A stretch of DNA of 64,000 nt from JBFAPK01 sp040676675 (GTDB lineage Bacteria; Actinomycetota; Actinomycetes; Mycobacteriales; Micromonosporaceae). The notes beneath the pieces were generated by a model that saw nothing but the letters and a program-made list of their open reading frames with translations, was not told the origin of the DNA and searched no databases. Shown here piece by piece: positions 50,163 through 59,918 of the stretch (within the stretch, counting starts at the first letter, position 1; every line of letters starts with the position of its first letter). Made by a program: the position numbers and the translations under genes. The DNA is taken from positions 1 through 64,000 of the forward strand of contig NZ_JBFAPK010000011.1 in assembly GCF_040676675.1 (NCBI RefSeq), in the 5' to 3' direction.

Positions 50163-52208
50163 TCAGTCGAGCCGGAACACCACCGCGTCGGCGATCACCT
50201 CACGACGGATGCCGAGTCCGTCCACCGGCCGGTTCACCACATCCTGCCATGGGCTCCCCGCGGCGTACCCCGGTAACACGATGACTGTCCGGATGCCGAG
50301 CTGCCGCAGGTACGCGACGCTGGCGGAGTCCGGGAAGGAGGTCGTCGCGGCCCTGGTCTGTGCCTGCGACGCGGGGGTGAAGGAGGCGAGCCCGTTGACC
50401 ATCTTCGGGAAGCCGTCGGTGGCCCAGAGCATCACGCTGAACTCCAGCAGGCCGTCGCTCGGCAGCACCAGCAGCGGGCCGGCCGCCCCGCGCAGCGCCG
50501 CCGGCTGCGGCAGCACCTGCGGGTGCGGCGTGGTGTTGACACCCTCGACGATCACCAGGGCCAACGGGATGATCGCCGCGAGCCGGAGCAGCCAGCCGGT
50601 GCGGGGCGACGTACCGGCGGACCCGCCCGGGCCGGCGGCGGACCCCGGTGCGTCGTCCACCGCACCGGCCTGCCGAGGTACGGCCGGCGCCGCAGCGTCC
50701 GCCGATGCCGCAGCGCCGCCCGATGCCCGAGCGTCCGCCGATGCCGCAGCGCCGCCCGATGCCCGAGCGTCCGCCGATGCCGCAGCGCCGCCCGATGCCC
50801 GAGCGTCCGCCGGGTCCGGGGTGTCCGCCGATGCCGGACCGGCCGCGGGTACCGGGGTGTCCCCGGACGCCGGAGCGGCGGCGGGCCGCGGGTCGGAGCG
50901 GGTCAGCGCGCCGGCCGCCAGGATGCCGAGCAGCAGCGTGGTCCAGAGCACGAGCCGGCCGGGCGTGCGGATCGCGTCCCAGCCCGGCGCGTACCGCACC
51001 AGCGTCGCGTAGCCGGGCGCACCGTGGTCGGCGAACTCGGTACCGGAGGCGAGCGCGACGCTGACCAGCACGCCCGCGGTGAGCAGCACCCGGTGCCACA
51101 CCCGCCAGGCGGAGAAGAAAAGGCCGGTGCAGGCGAGCCCGATCAGCACCACCCCGGGCAGCAGCGTCATCTCCCCCGGGAACGAGAGGGTCTCCCGCGC
51201 CGCCGCGTGCCGCTCGCCCCAGAGCCACGACTCGGGCGGTGCGGTGAAGAAGCCGCGCAGCGGCGGGGAGAACATCTCCACCTGCTCCAGGGTCCGCCGG
51301 CCCTCCGGGAAGCGGGCCACCACCTCCAGGTAGGGGCGGGCCATGAAGAGGGTCACGGCCGCGAAGATCGCGCCGCCGCCGAGGTCGGCGGCGAGGAGCC
51401 GGCCACCGAACGGGGGCCGGGCCCGACGACGCCACCACGACCAGCCGTACCCGACCGCCGCGCCGAGGCAGAGCAGCCCGAGGGCGTACCCGAACGGCAG
51501 CCCGATGCCGAAGCCGAGGGTGATCTGCCAGGCCGCCACGAGCCAGCCGGAGAGGGCCCAGCCGGGCCGGCGTCGGTGCGGCCGGTAGCCGTACCGCAGC
51601 GACCAGCCGTGGCCCCGGGCGAGCATCGCCAGCGCGAGCGCGATCCCCCCGACGGAGAGCACGTGCAGGTGCCCGGCCTGCGCCAGCCGCCACGGCGCGT
51701 AGGCGAAGCCCGCCCCGGCCACCGCCGCCCCGATCCGGTTCGCCCCGAGCTGGCGGGCCAGCGCGTACGCCCCGACGAACGCGAGCGCGTGCACCAGCAC
51801 GTACAGGATGTTGTAGCGCAGCACGGCCGCCTCGGGGCCGGACCCGATCATGCCGGCCAGGGCGTACCCGAGCAGGGTGTCCGAGTACGCGTACGTGTAC
51901 GGCTCGGGAAAGAACGTGTTGGAGTCCCAGAGGTGCCCCGGCTGGGTCAGCAGGGCGTGCCCGCCCCAGGCGACCTGCCACGCCTGGAGCACCGGGTCGC
52001 CGATGTCCTGCGGCAGCGTACGGGTGGGGTCGCGCAGCGTCGGCCAGGTGAGCACCACGGCCAGCAGCAGCCCGCCGAGCACGGCGAGGGTCCATTCGTG
52101 CCGCGCCACGCGCAGCACCGCCGCCAGCGGCCGGGTACGCCCGCGCGGGGCCTCCGCCTCGGTCGCGTCGCCCTGCCGCACCGGCGGGGCGTCCTGCTCC
52201 GTCGTCAT
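50163..52208 (-). CDS. polytopic membrane protein, GT-C-like
   Basis: 681 aa from the ATG at 52208. About 10-11 helices. The first external loop, SNTFFPEPYTYAYSDTLLGYALAG, has an acidic/aromatic pattern like sugar-transferring GT-C enzymes. A 120-residue Ala/Ser/Asp-rich internal segment includes three exact copies of the 12-residue unit encoded by the 36-bp repeat at 50701. The C-terminal part is soluble. Similar proteins are annotated as hypothetical or glycosyltransferases. Activity is inferred. Confidence 0.75.
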   Translation of the reverse strand: MTTEQDAPPVRQGDATEAEAPRGRTRPLAAVLRVARHEWTLAVLGGLLLAVVLTWPTLRDPTRTLPQDIGDPVLQAWQVAWGGHALLTQPGHLWDSNTFFPEPYTYAYSDTLLGYALAGMIGSGPEAAVLRYNILYVLVHALAFVGAYALARQLGANRIGAAVAGAGFAYAPWRLAQAGHLHVLSVGGIALALAMLARGHGWSLRYGYRPHRRRPGWALSGWLVAAWQITLGFGIGLPFGYALGLLCLGAAVGYGWSWWRRRARPPFGGRLLAADLGGGAIFAAVTLFMARPYLEVVARFPEGRRTLEQVEMFSPPLRGFFTAPPESWLWGERHAAARETLSFPGEMTLLPGVVLIGLACTGLFFSAWRVWHRVLLTAGVLVSVALASGTEFADHGAPGYATLVRYAPGWDAIRTPGRLVLWTTLLLGILAAGALTRSDPRPAAAPASGDTPVPAAGPASADTPDPADARASGGAAASADARASGGAAASADARASGGAAASADAAAPAVPRQAGAVDDAPGSAAGPGGSAGTSPRTGWLLRLAAIIPLALVIVEGVNTTPHPQVLPQPAALRGAAGPLLVLPSDGLLEFSVMLWATDGFPKMVNGLASFTPASQAQTRAATTSFPDSASVAYLRQLGIRTVIVLPGYAAGSPWQDVVNRPVDGLGIRREVIADAVVFRLD
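50701..50808. repeat. 36-bp exact tandem repeat inside the membrane-protein gene
   Basis: Three identical 36-bp units encode (ADARASGGAAAS)-type repeats in a linker. Copy number is likely variable between strains. Confidence 0.9.
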
Positions 52209-52466
52209 CGCCGTCCTCTTGGCCGTACCGGGTCCGGAGACCGGCCGCCGGTCGAGCCCGGCGGGTCCGGTCAGACTTGGATGATCCCCTATGTCTTCGG
52301 CGCCTGTCACGCCGCCGCAACGGTACGGCTCATCCGCCTCGGGTGAGGGGGGCTCATCCGGTACCGACGGAGCATCGGGCTCGGACGGGACAGCCGGCGG
52401 GCCCGGTCCCGGTACCGGGCGGTCGGGCGACCCGGCACGAACGCCGACTCCGGGGAGGAACGACCG

Positions 52467-53147
52467 ATGGCCACCACGGCGACAGTCACCCGCAGCGACC
52501 AGGACATCCAGCAGGACGTGCTCGACGAGCTGAGCTGGGAGGCCCGGCTGCAGCCGAACGAGATCGGCGTCCTGGTCGAGGAGGGCGTGGTCACCCTCAC
52601 CGGCTGGGTGGACAACTACGCGAAGAAGTGGGCGGCGGAGCGGGCCGCGCACCGGGTCAACCGGGTCCGGGCGGTCGCCAACGACGTCGAGGTGCGGTTG
52701 CCCAGCGGCGAGGCGCGTACCGACCCGGACATCGCGGTCGCGGCCACCCGGGCGCTGGAGTGGGATGCCTTCGTACCGGTCGGCGACATCGACGTGACCG
52801 TCTCGAACGCCTGGGTGGTGCTGCGCGGCAACGTCGAGTGGGAGTACCAGCGGCGCGCCGCCGAGCGCTCGGTCTGCCAGCTCACCGCCGTACGCGGGGT
52901 GACCAACGGGATCACGGTCCGGCCGCGGTCGCGCCCGGACCCGGACGAGCTGCGGCACCGGATCGAGAGCGCGCTGGTGCGCAGCGTCGAGACCGACGCC
53001 CAGGGGATCGAGATCGAGGTGCGGGACGAGACCATCGTGCTGGCCGGCACGGTCCGCTCCTGGCTCGAACGGGAGGAGGCGGAGCGGGTCGCCTGGTCCG
53101 CGCCGGGCATCACCACCGTGCACAACCACATCACGGTGCGGCTGTGA
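52467..53147 (+). CDS. triple BON-domain protein (OsmY-like)
   Basis: 226 aa with three BON domains (about 10-80, 88-150, 155-226), each with the pattern VxVxxGxVxLxGxV (GVVTLTGWV, AWVVLRGNV, ETIVLAGTV). No signal peptide is evident, so it is probably cytoplasmic. BON proteins bind membranes or small lipids and are often stress-linked. Its stop overlaps the next gene's GTG (GTGA), so the two are translated together. Confidence 0.88.
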   Translation: MATTATVTRSDQDIQQDVLDELSWEARLQPNEIGVLVEEGVVTLTGWVDNYAKKWAAERAAHRVNRVRAVANDVEVRLPSGEARTDPDIAVAATRALEWDAFVPVGDIDVTVSNAWVVLRGNVEWEYQRRAAERSVCQLTAVRGVTNGITVRPRSRPDPDELRHRIESALVRSVETDAQGIEIEVRDETIVLAGTVRSWLEREEAERVAWSAPGITTVHNHITVRL

Positions 53148-54358
53148 CCGGCGCGGCCGAACCGGAACCCGAGGTCGTCGTCGGCGTCGTCGCGTCGCCC
53201 GGACCCGCCGGCGAGCTGGCCGGACAGGTCGGGACCGAGCTGACGGAGCTGCTCCGGGCCCGTCTGCCGGGCGTACGGTGGGCCGTACGGGTCCTCACCG
53301 AGCGGCCCACCGGCGCGCCGACCGAGCTGGCCCAGGTGATCGACGCCGTCCGCCAGCGGCTGCTCGCCGAGGGTTGGAACCTGGCCGTCTGCCTGACCGA
53401 CCTGCCGCTGCGGACCGGCCGCCGCCCGGTCGTGGCCCACGCCAGCGTCAGCCACGGGGTGGCGGTGCTCTCGCTGCCCGCCCTCGGTCCGGTCGCCCTC
53501 ACCCGGCGGGCCCCGGGCGAGCTGGCGCGGCTGGTCGCCGCGCTGACCGGCGACGCGGACCGGACGGAGCCGCGGACGGGCACGGCGGAGGCGCGGACGG
53601 GCACGGCGGAGGCGCGGACGGGCACGGCGGAGGCGCGGACGGGCACGGCGGAGGCGCGGACGGGCATGGCGGAGGCGCGGCGCCGGGTCGCCGACCGGCG
53701 GCTGCGCGAGATCGGTACCCGGGTACCGGCGGACCGGCACGGGCTCGGGCTGGTCGGCGCCGTGATCGGAGGCAAGCGGCGGCTGCTGGCCGGCGTGCTG
53801 CGCGCCAACCGGCCGTGGCGGCTGGCGTCACGGCTGCCCCGCGCCCTGGTCGCCGCCTTCGCGACCGGCGTCTTCGCCCTGGTCACCGTCGACATCTGGG
53901 AGCTGGCCGGCCCGCTCGGCGCGGCCCGGATGGTGCTGCTGGCGGTCGGCTCGGTGGTCGCGTTGACGCTGACCATCCTGCTCGGCGCCGGCCTGCTGGA
54001 ACGGGTGCCGCCCGGTGCGCCCGCCCGGTCACCGGCGCGGGAACAGGCCGTGCTCTTCAACGTGGCCACGGTGCTCACCGTGCTGCTGGGCGTGGTGGCG
54101 CTGTACCTGGTGCTCTGGGTCCTCACGGTGATCGGCTCGCTGCTGCTGGTACCGGCGGAGCTGCTGAGCGAGAAGACCAACCATCACGCCGGTGCCGTCG
54201 ACCAGATCATGCTGGGCTGGCTGGCCAGCGCGCTGGCGACCGCCGGCGGGGCGCTCGGCGTGGCGCTGGAGAGCGACGCGACCGTCCGGGAGGCCACCTA
54301 CCGGTACCGGCCGGGCGTGGCGCCGGTCGACGCGGCGGGAACCACCCGTACGGGGTGA
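53144..54358 (+). CDS. membrane protein of unknown function, BON-coupled
   Basis: 404 aa from a GTG at 53144. The N-terminal third is soluble (PEVVVGVVASPGPAGELAGQVGTELTELL). Then comes a run of five RTGTAEA repeats encoded by a 21-bp tandem array, and four membrane helices in the C-terminal half. It is coupled to the BON protein and followed by a DsbA-like gene. No family recognised; an envelope function is plausible. Confidence 0.75.
   Translation: MTGAAEPEPEVVVGVVASPGPAGELAGQVGTELTELLRARLPGVRWAVRVLTERPTGAPTELAQVIDAVRQRLLAEGWNLAVCLTDLPLRTGRRPVVAHASVSHGVAVLSLPALGPVALTRRAPGELARLVAALTGDADRTEPRTGTAEARTGTAEARTGTAEARTGTAEARTGMAEARRRVADRRLREIGTRVPADRHGLGLVGAVIGGKRRLLAGVLRANRPWRLASRLPRALVAAFATGVFALVTVDIWELAGPLGAARMVLLAVGSVVALTLTILLGAGLLERVPPGAPARSPAREQAVLFNVATVLTVLLGVVALYLVLWVLTVIGSLLLVPAELLSEKTNHHAGAVDQIMLGWLASALATAGGALGVALESDATVREATYRYRPGVAPVDAAGTTRTG
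53573..53677. repeat. 21-bp tandem repeat inside the BON-coupled gene
   Basis: Five copies of CGGACGGGCACGGCGGAGGCG (the last with one C-to-T change) encode RTGTAEA repeats. Probably variable in length between strains. Confidence 0.9.
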
Positions 54359-54385
54359 CCACCGCTCACCCCCCGGCGGACGACG

Positions 54386-54946
54386 ATGACCTTCATGACC
54401 ACCCCGCTCCAGGTGACGGTCAGTCGGTTGCGCGTGCCGGTGACCGACGAGGACCACATCCGCGGCCCGGCGGACGCCGCGGTCACGCTCGTCGAGTACG
54501 GCGACTTCCAGTGCCCGCACTGCGGTGCCGCGTACGCCAGCGTGCGCGAGGTGCTCCGCCAGCGCGGGACGACCGTACGGTTGGTCTTCCGCCACTTCCC
54601 CATCGTCAACGTGCACCCGTACGCGGAGAGCGCGGCCGAGGTCTCCGAGGCGGCCGGCGCCCGGGACCGGTTCTGGGAGATGCACGACTGGCTCTTCGAA
54701 CACCAGGACCAGCTCGACCCGGTGCACCTGTCGCTCGGGGTGCAGCAGCTCGGCCTGCCGGTCGACCCGATCGGCGAGGAGGTGCGGGCGCACCGGCACC
54801 TGGACCGGGTGCGGCGCGACTTCGTCGGCGGCATCCGCAGCGGCGTGAACGGCATCCCGACCTTCTTCGTCAACGGCGTCCGGCACGACGGCTCGTACGC
54901 CGTGGCGGAGCTGCTCGCCTCGGTCGACGCGGCCGCCGGCACCTGA
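54386..54946 (+). CDS. DsbA-like thioredoxin-fold oxidoreductase
   Basis: 186 aa. Cys43-Pro-His-Cys46 (FQCPHC) is the DsbA active site, and GIPTFFVNG carries the cis-Pro loop. No signal peptide or lipobox is seen, so it may act in the cytoplasm, like many actinobacterial DsbA-family proteins. ATG 54386 or 54395 is possible. It follows the membrane gene by 28 bp and probably belongs to the same operon. Confidence 0.88.
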   Translation: MTFMTTPLQVTVSRLRVPVTDEDHIRGPADAAVTLVEYGDFQCPHCGAAYASVREVLRQRGTTVRLVFRHFPIVNVHPYAESAAEVSEAAGARDRFWEMHDWLFEHQDQLDPVHLSLGVQQLGLPVDPIGEEVRAHRHLDRVRRDFVGGIRSGVNGIPTFFVNGVRHDGSYAVAELLASVDAAAGT

Positions 54947-55044
54947 CGCCGCGCGGCCCGGCACGCGGCCCGCCGTGACGCGCGGCACGGCTCGACCTGC
55001 GGCGCGGGGCGCGCGGCCCACCTCGACGGCCCGGCGCGGCCGGG

Positions 55045-57834
55045 TCAGAGGAGCCGGAGTTCGCGGGCCCGGCGCACCGCCTCCCGCCGCCGGGTGGCGT
55101 CCAGCTTCCGGTAGATGTTGCGCACGTGCGTCTTCACCGTGTTGACCGAGAGCGAGAGTTCGCTCGCGATCTCCACGTTGGAGAGGATGCTCTGCAGGTA
55201 GCGCAGGATGGTCAGCTCCCGCTCGGTCAGCGGCTCACCCAGCAGCGGCGAGGCGCCGCCCGCCGGCCCGGCCCGCTCCCCGCTCGCCTCGACCAGCTGG
55301 CTCAGCGTCGGCCAGTGCGCGGTCCCCGAGTCCAGGTGCGCGGCGAGCAGGTCGCGGGCGGAGGGCTCGGCCCGGGTGAGGAAGCGCCGGAAACCCTCCG
55401 GCTCGGCCAGCTCCAGCACCCGCTCCAGGGTGCGGGCGGCCCGCCGGCCGTCCCCGGCCCGCTGGGCGGTCACCGCGTCCAGCAACCCCGCCTCCAGTCG
55501 TACCGGCAGCGGCCAGTCCCCCGCGCGCGGCCCCTGCCAGTCCGGCAGGACCCGGGCGGCGGCGTGCGGGTCGCCCGCGCGCAGGTGGGCCCGGGACAGC
55601 GCGACGGCCAGCGGCTCGGTCGGCGGTACCGCCTCCTCCAGCGCCGGGCCCAGCAGCTCGCGGGCGCCGTCCGTGTCCCCGTGCGCGGTGCGCAGGTCGG
55701 CCTCGGCGGCGAGCAGCCAGCCGGCCAGCTCGGCGGCGCGCCCGCACCCGGCCAGCCCCCGGCGGGCGGCCAGCAGGAGCTGGTGGCCACCCGCCAGATC
55801 ACCCTGGTCGCGCAGCAGTTGGGCGCGGACCAGGGCGGCGAGCGCCGCCTCGACCGGCGCCTCGCGGGCCGCGCCGTAACGGCCGGTGGCCAGCTCCAGG
55901 TGCGCGCGGGCCTCCGCGTTCCGGTCCCGGTGCAGCGCCACGGTCGCCAGGGCCAGGTACGCGTACGCGCGGTCGCGCGGCTCCGGGTCGGTCCTCGACA
56001 CCGCCGCCAGCGCCACCCGGGCGGTCTCCTCGGCCGAGCCCAGCCGGCCCCGCGCCGCGCGGACGAGCGCGAGCCGGGCCGCGCAGGCGAGCGTGGCCCG
56101 GGCCAGCCCGGCCGGTTCCGCCTCGGCCAGGCCGAGGGCCAGCTCGGCCTCGGCGCCGGTCAGGTCGCCCTCGTCGAGCAGGGCCGCGCCGAGCAGGGCA
56201 CGGGCGACCACGCGGGCCCCGACCGCGTCGGGCAGCCCCGGCGCCTCGGCCGCCCCCGGCGCGCCCGGCAGCACGGCGACCTCCGGGCCGCCGGCGCCCG
56301 GCGGCGCCGCCTCGGCGCCGCCCCGGGCCGGGGCCGGGAGGCCGGCCGCCGCCCCGGGAGTCTCCGACCAGCCGCCCGGCCCGGGAGCCGGGGCCCCGAC
56401 CGGCTCGCCGAGCGCCCGCAGCCGGGCCGCCGTCGCGCGGACCGCCGCCCCGTCCCCGGCCAGCCGGGCCCCGGCGAGGCGCAGGGCCGTGGCGACCAGC
56501 GCGAGACGCTGCCGCCGCGCGCCGTCGACCCGCCGTTCCCCCTCGGCGACCAGCCGCAGGTACGCCGTGGCGCCCGACAGGTCGTACCGGTCCAGCCGCT
56601 CCGCCGCGCAGGCCAGTGCCAGCTCCGGCGCGGCCCGTACCGCCTCGGGCGGGGGCGGCGCCGTGGGCGCGACGGGCGCGTCCGCGCGGGCGGGTTCGGC
56701 GTACGGCAGCAGCTCCGGCCAGCCGGCCGTCAGGACGGTACCCGCCAACGCCCAGTCGCCGGCGGCGAGCGCGTGCCGCAGCGCGGGCGCGGGCAGCGCG
56801 TGCCCGGCGTACCAGCCGGCCGCCCGCCGGTGCAGTTCCCGCAGCTCGGCGGCGGGGCGCTGGCGCAACTGGGCCCGCAGCAGCTCGCCGAGCATCCGGT
56901 GGCAGCGGTACGCCGGTGGCCGGGTACCGAGCGCCACGAGAAAGCCGGTGTTCCGTTCCAGCACGCTCAGGAGGCTCTCGCCGTCCGTACGGTCGCTCAG
57001 CGCGCCGAGCAGCTCCCCCGACACCGACTCGACCAGGCCGGCCCGCCACAGCGCCTCGCGCGCCTCGCCGTCCAGCCCGGCCAGCACCTCCTCGGTCAGG
57101 TAGTCGGCGACGGCGGGGTGGTCGCCGGTGAACTCCTCGACGAGGCGCGCCGGATCGGGATGGTGGCGCGCCGCGAGCGCGGCGAGCCGCAGCCCGGCCG
57201 GCCACCCCTCGGTACGGGCGCACAGCTCGCGTACCCGGGCCGCGGGCAGTGCCAGCCCCTGGCCGGCCAGCAGCTCGGCCGCCTCCTCCTCGGTGAACGC
57301 CAGCTCGGCGGCGCGCAGCTCGGTCAGCTCGCCGCTGAGCCGGCGGCGGGCCAGCCCCAGCGCCGGCTCGCCGCGCGCGCCGATGACCAGCCGGAGCCGC
57401 CCACCGGAGTGCCGCAGCAGGTACGCCAGGGCGTCGAGCGCGTCGGGTTCGGTGATCCGGTGCAGGTCGTCGAGGACGAGGACGGCCGGTTCGGGCCGGC
57501 GGGCGAGCACGGCGGCGAGCCGGTCGAGCAGGGCCCGCTCGGGCCGCGTCTCGGGACCGGCCGGGCGCGTGTCCGGGGCGGGCAGCGGGACGAGGGGCGC
57601 CAGCGCCGCCCGCAGGTACGACCAGAGCCGGCCCCCGGAGTCGCCGGGCTCGACCGACACCCAGGCGTGGCCGCCGGCGCGTTCGCGGGTCCGGTACCAG
57701 GAGCCGAGCAGGGTCGTCTTGCCCCAGCCGGCCGGCGCGCTGACCAGCGTGACCGGGCCGGCGACGCCGCTGTCGAGCAGCTCGACGAGCCGGGGGCGCG
57801 CGATCACGCCGTCCGGCAGCCGCTCCTCGGGCAT
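55045..57834 (-). CDS. LAL/MalT-type LuxR regulator with ATPase domain
   Basis: 929 aa from the ATG at 57834 (GGAGGGA upstream). Walker A SAPAGWGKTT near residue 35, Walker B LVLDDLHR, a long TPR-like helical region rich in Ala/Leu/Arg, and a C-terminal LuxR helix-turn-helix (LTERELTILRYLQSILSNVEIASELSLSVNTVKTHVRNIYRKL). STAND-type regulators of this form bind a small inducer and ATP. It is divergent from the SRPBCC/alcohol-dehydrogenase pair with 117 bp between and may regulate it. Inducer unknown. Confidence 0.9.
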   Translation of the reverse strand: MPEERLPDGVIARPRLVELLDSGVAGPVTLVSAPAGWGKTTLLGSWYRTRERAGGHAWVSVEPGDSGGRLWSYLRAALAPLVPLPAPDTRPAGPETRPERALLDRLAAVLARRPEPAVLVLDDLHRITEPDALDALAYLLRHSGGRLRLVIGARGEPALGLARRRLSGELTELRAAELAFTEEEAAELLAGQGLALPAARVRELCARTEGWPAGLRLAALAARHHPDPARLVEEFTGDHPAVADYLTEEVLAGLDGEAREALWRAGLVESVSGELLGALSDRTDGESLLSVLERNTGFLVALGTRPPAYRCHRMLGELLRAQLRQRPAAELRELHRRAAGWYAGHALPAPALRHALAAGDWALAGTVLTAGWPELLPYAEPARADAPVAPTAPPPPEAVRAAPELALACAAERLDRYDLSGATAYLRLVAEGERRVDGARRQRLALVATALRLAGARLAGDGAAVRATAARLRALGEPVGAPAPGPGGWSETPGAAAGLPAPARGGAEAAPPGAGGPEVAVLPGAPGAAEAPGLPDAVGARVVARALLGAALLDEGDLTGAEAELALGLAEAEPAGLARATLACAARLALVRAARGRLGSAEETARVALAAVSRTDPEPRDRAYAYLALATVALHRDRNAEARAHLELATGRYGAAREAPVEAALAALVRAQLLRDQGDLAGGHQLLLAARRGLAGCGRAAELAGWLLAAEADLRTAHGDTDGARELLGPALEEAVPPTEPLAVALSRAHLRAGDPHAAARVLPDWQGPRAGDWPLPVRLEAGLLDAVTAQRAGDGRRAARTLERVLELAEPEGFRRFLTRAEPSARDLLAAHLDSGTAHWPTLSQLVEASGERAGPAGGASPLLGEPLTERELTILRYLQSILSNVEIASELSLSVNTVKTHVRNIYRKLDATRRREAVRRARELRLL

Positions 57835-57951
57835 CCGTCCCTCCCCCCACGGACAAGAGAATCCTTGGTCCGGCGGCGGCATACCCGGCGCGGCGGGCTT
57901 CACCCCTTCGGGGGGAGCCGGGTTCACCCGGGGCGGCCCGACGATGCCGGG

Positions 57952-58635
57952 GTGAGCTGGGTGCACAGGACCGCGGCGGCCGCGGCGGCGCTCACCGCCG
58001 GCGGGGTCGCCGTCCGGCGGGCGTTCGCCCGGCGCGCCGCCGACGACTGGCCGGAGATCGACTCGGCCGATCCGGACGTCCGCCGCTGGCAGGTGGTGAC
58101 GGTGCACCGGCCGCGCGAGGAGGTGCTGGTCGACGGCCGGCTGCCGGAACCGCTGGCCCGGCTCGGTGACGGCGTGGAGGTACGGGTACGCCCCGCTCCG
58201 GGCGACCGCGGCACGGAGCTGGCCGCCCGGCTGCGGGGCGACGGCAACCGGCTCACCGGCATGGCCGCCCACGTCACCGGCGACGACCCGCGGCTGGTGG
58301 TACGCGAGTCGCTGCGGCAGAGCAAGCAGCTCGCCGAGACGGGTGAGCTGCTCCGCCCGGACCGGCCCGCGGCCGGCCGCCGCGCCGGGCTGAACCGTCC
58401 GCTGGACCGCCCGCCCGACTATTCGCTCGACCGTCCGCTCGACCGCCCGGTGACCGGCCGCCGCGCCGCGCCGGACCGCCCGCTCGACTATTCCCGCGAC
58501 CGCCGGCCCGACCACCCCTCGACCGGGCACCGCGCCGCGCCGGACCGCCCGCTCGACCAGCCGCTGGAGAACCCGCTGGAGGGCCCGCCGGAGCCGGTCG
58601 TCGAGCGGTCCCCGGACGGCGAGGGAACGCGGTGA
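57952..58635 (+). CDS. membrane-anchored SRPBCC-like protein with repetitive tail
   Basis: 227 aa from a GTG at 57952; ribosome site weak. A short N-terminal hydrophobic segment (AAAAAALTAGGVAVRRAF) precedes a domain with VVTVHRPREEVL, RVRPAPGDRGTELAARL and VRESLRQSKQLAETGEL. The last matches the C-terminal helix of SRPBCC proteins paired with zinc alcohol dehydrogenases. The final 85 residues repeat RPLDRP/RRAAPDRPLD and look disordered. It is probably co-transcribed with the dehydrogenase 34 bp downstream. Confidence 0.7.
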   Translation: MSWVHRTAAAAAALTAGGVAVRRAFARRAADDWPEIDSADPDVRRWQVVTVHRPREEVLVDGRLPEPLARLGDGVEVRVRPAPGDRGTELAARLRGDGNRLTGMAAHVTGDDPRLVVRESLRQSKQLAETGELLRPDRPAAGRRAGLNRPLDRPPDYSLDRPLDRPVTGRRAAPDRPLDYSRDRRPDHPSTGHRAAPDRPLDQPLENPLEGPPEPVVERSPDGEGTR

Positions 58636-58669
58636 GGGCGGCCACGGCCCGGAGGGGGGCCGGTCGACG

Positions 58670-59860
58670 ATGAGGGCCCTGTGCTGGGAGGGCGCGAACG
58701 GGCTGGCGGTCGAGGAGGTCCCGGACCCCGAGATCCGCAACGCGCAGGACATGATCGTGCGGGTACGCCGGTCGGCGACCTGCGGTTCGGATCTGCACCT
58801 GCTCGGCGGGCACATCCCGTTCATGCAGTCCGGTGACGTGCTCGGGCACGAGTTCCTGGGCGAGGTGGTGGAGGTCGGTCCGGAGGTGCGCCGGCACGCG
58901 GTCGGCGACCGGGTGGTGGTCTGCTCGTTCGTCGCCTGCGGGCGGTGCTGGTACTGCCGGCGGGGCCTCTTCTCCTGCTGCGACAACGGCAGCACCAACC
59001 CCGCCGTCACCGAGTTCGCCTGGGGGTACGCGCCGGGCGGCTGCTACGGCTACTCGCACGCGATGGGCGGCTTCGCCGGCAGCCACGCCGAGTACATCCG
59101 GGTGCCCTACGCCGACCAGGGGGCGTTCACGGTGCCGGACGAGGTCAGCGACGACCGGGCGGTCTTCGCCTCCGACTCGGCGCCGACCGGCTGGATGGGG
59201 GCGGAGCTGGGCGACGTGCGACCAGGTGACGTGGTGGCGGTCTGGGGCTGCGGCGCGGTGGGGCAGCTCGCTGCCCGGGCCGCGACGCTCCTGGGCGCCG
59301 AACGGGTGATCGGGATCGACCGGTACGACTACCGGCTGCGCATGGCCGAACGGCACGCCGGCGCCGAGACGATCAACTACGCGGAGACCGACGTCGGCGC
59401 GGAGCTGCGGGAGCGTACCGGCGGGCGCGGGCCGGACGTCTGCATCGAGGCGGTCGGCATGGCGGCGTCCGACTCCGCCCCGCGCCCGACGCCCGACCGG
59501 GTGGGCGACCGGGTGACGCGGCGGCTGCGGATCGGGCCCGACCGGGCGGTGGCGGTACGCGAGGCGATCCAGTCCTGCCGCAAGGGCGGCAGCGTCTTCG
59601 TCCTCGGGGTCTTCACCGGGTTCGTGGACCGGTTCCCCCTCGGCGCGGCGATGAACAAGGGGCTGACCGTCCGCGCCGCCCAGCAGCACGGGCAGCGGTA
59701 CATCCCGATGCTGCTGGAGCGGATGCGGCGCGGGGAACTGGTCACCGAGCACCTGGCGACGCACCGGCTGCCGCTGGACGAGGCGCCGCGCGGGTACGAC
59801 CTGTTCCGCGAGAAGTCCGACGGCTGCGTACGGGCCGTCTTCCAGCCGGACCTGCGGTGA
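58670..59860 (+). CDS. zinc-dependent alcohol/formaldehyde dehydrogenase-like
   Basis: 396 aa MDR enzyme. TCGSDLHLLGGH has the catalytic Cys and the following His/Asp; GHEFLGEVVEVG is the GHE motif; CGRCWYCRRGLFSCC gives the four structural-zinc Cys; WGCGAVGQLAA binds NAD. An insertion around SDSAPRPTPDRVGDRVTRR is typical of the glutathione-independent formaldehyde dehydrogenase-like subgroup. SRPBCC partner upstream. The start is at ATG 58670. Confidence 0.92.
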   Translation: MRALCWEGANGLAVEEVPDPEIRNAQDMIVRVRRSATCGSDLHLLGGHIPFMQSGDVLGHEFLGEVVEVGPEVRRHAVGDRVVVCSFVACGRCWYCRRGLFSCCDNGSTNPAVTEFAWGYAPGGCYGYSHAMGGFAGSHAEYIRVPYADQGAFTVPDEVSDDRAVFASDSAPTGWMGAELGDVRPGDVVAVWGCGAVGQLAARAATLLGAERVIGIDRYDYRLRMAERHAGAETINYAETDVGAELRERTGGRGPDVCIEAVGMAASDSAPRPTPDRVGDRVTRRLRIGPDRAVAVREAIQSCRKGGSVFVLGVFTGFVDRFPLGAAMNKGLTVRAAQQHGQRYIPMLLERMRRGELVTEHLATHRLPLDEAPRGYDLFREKSDGCVRAVFQPDLR

Positions 59861-59918
59861 GAGGGCATCCCGGAGGCCGCCCGGCCAGCTGACGAGTTGA
59901 CCGGGCGGCCAGCGGGGA

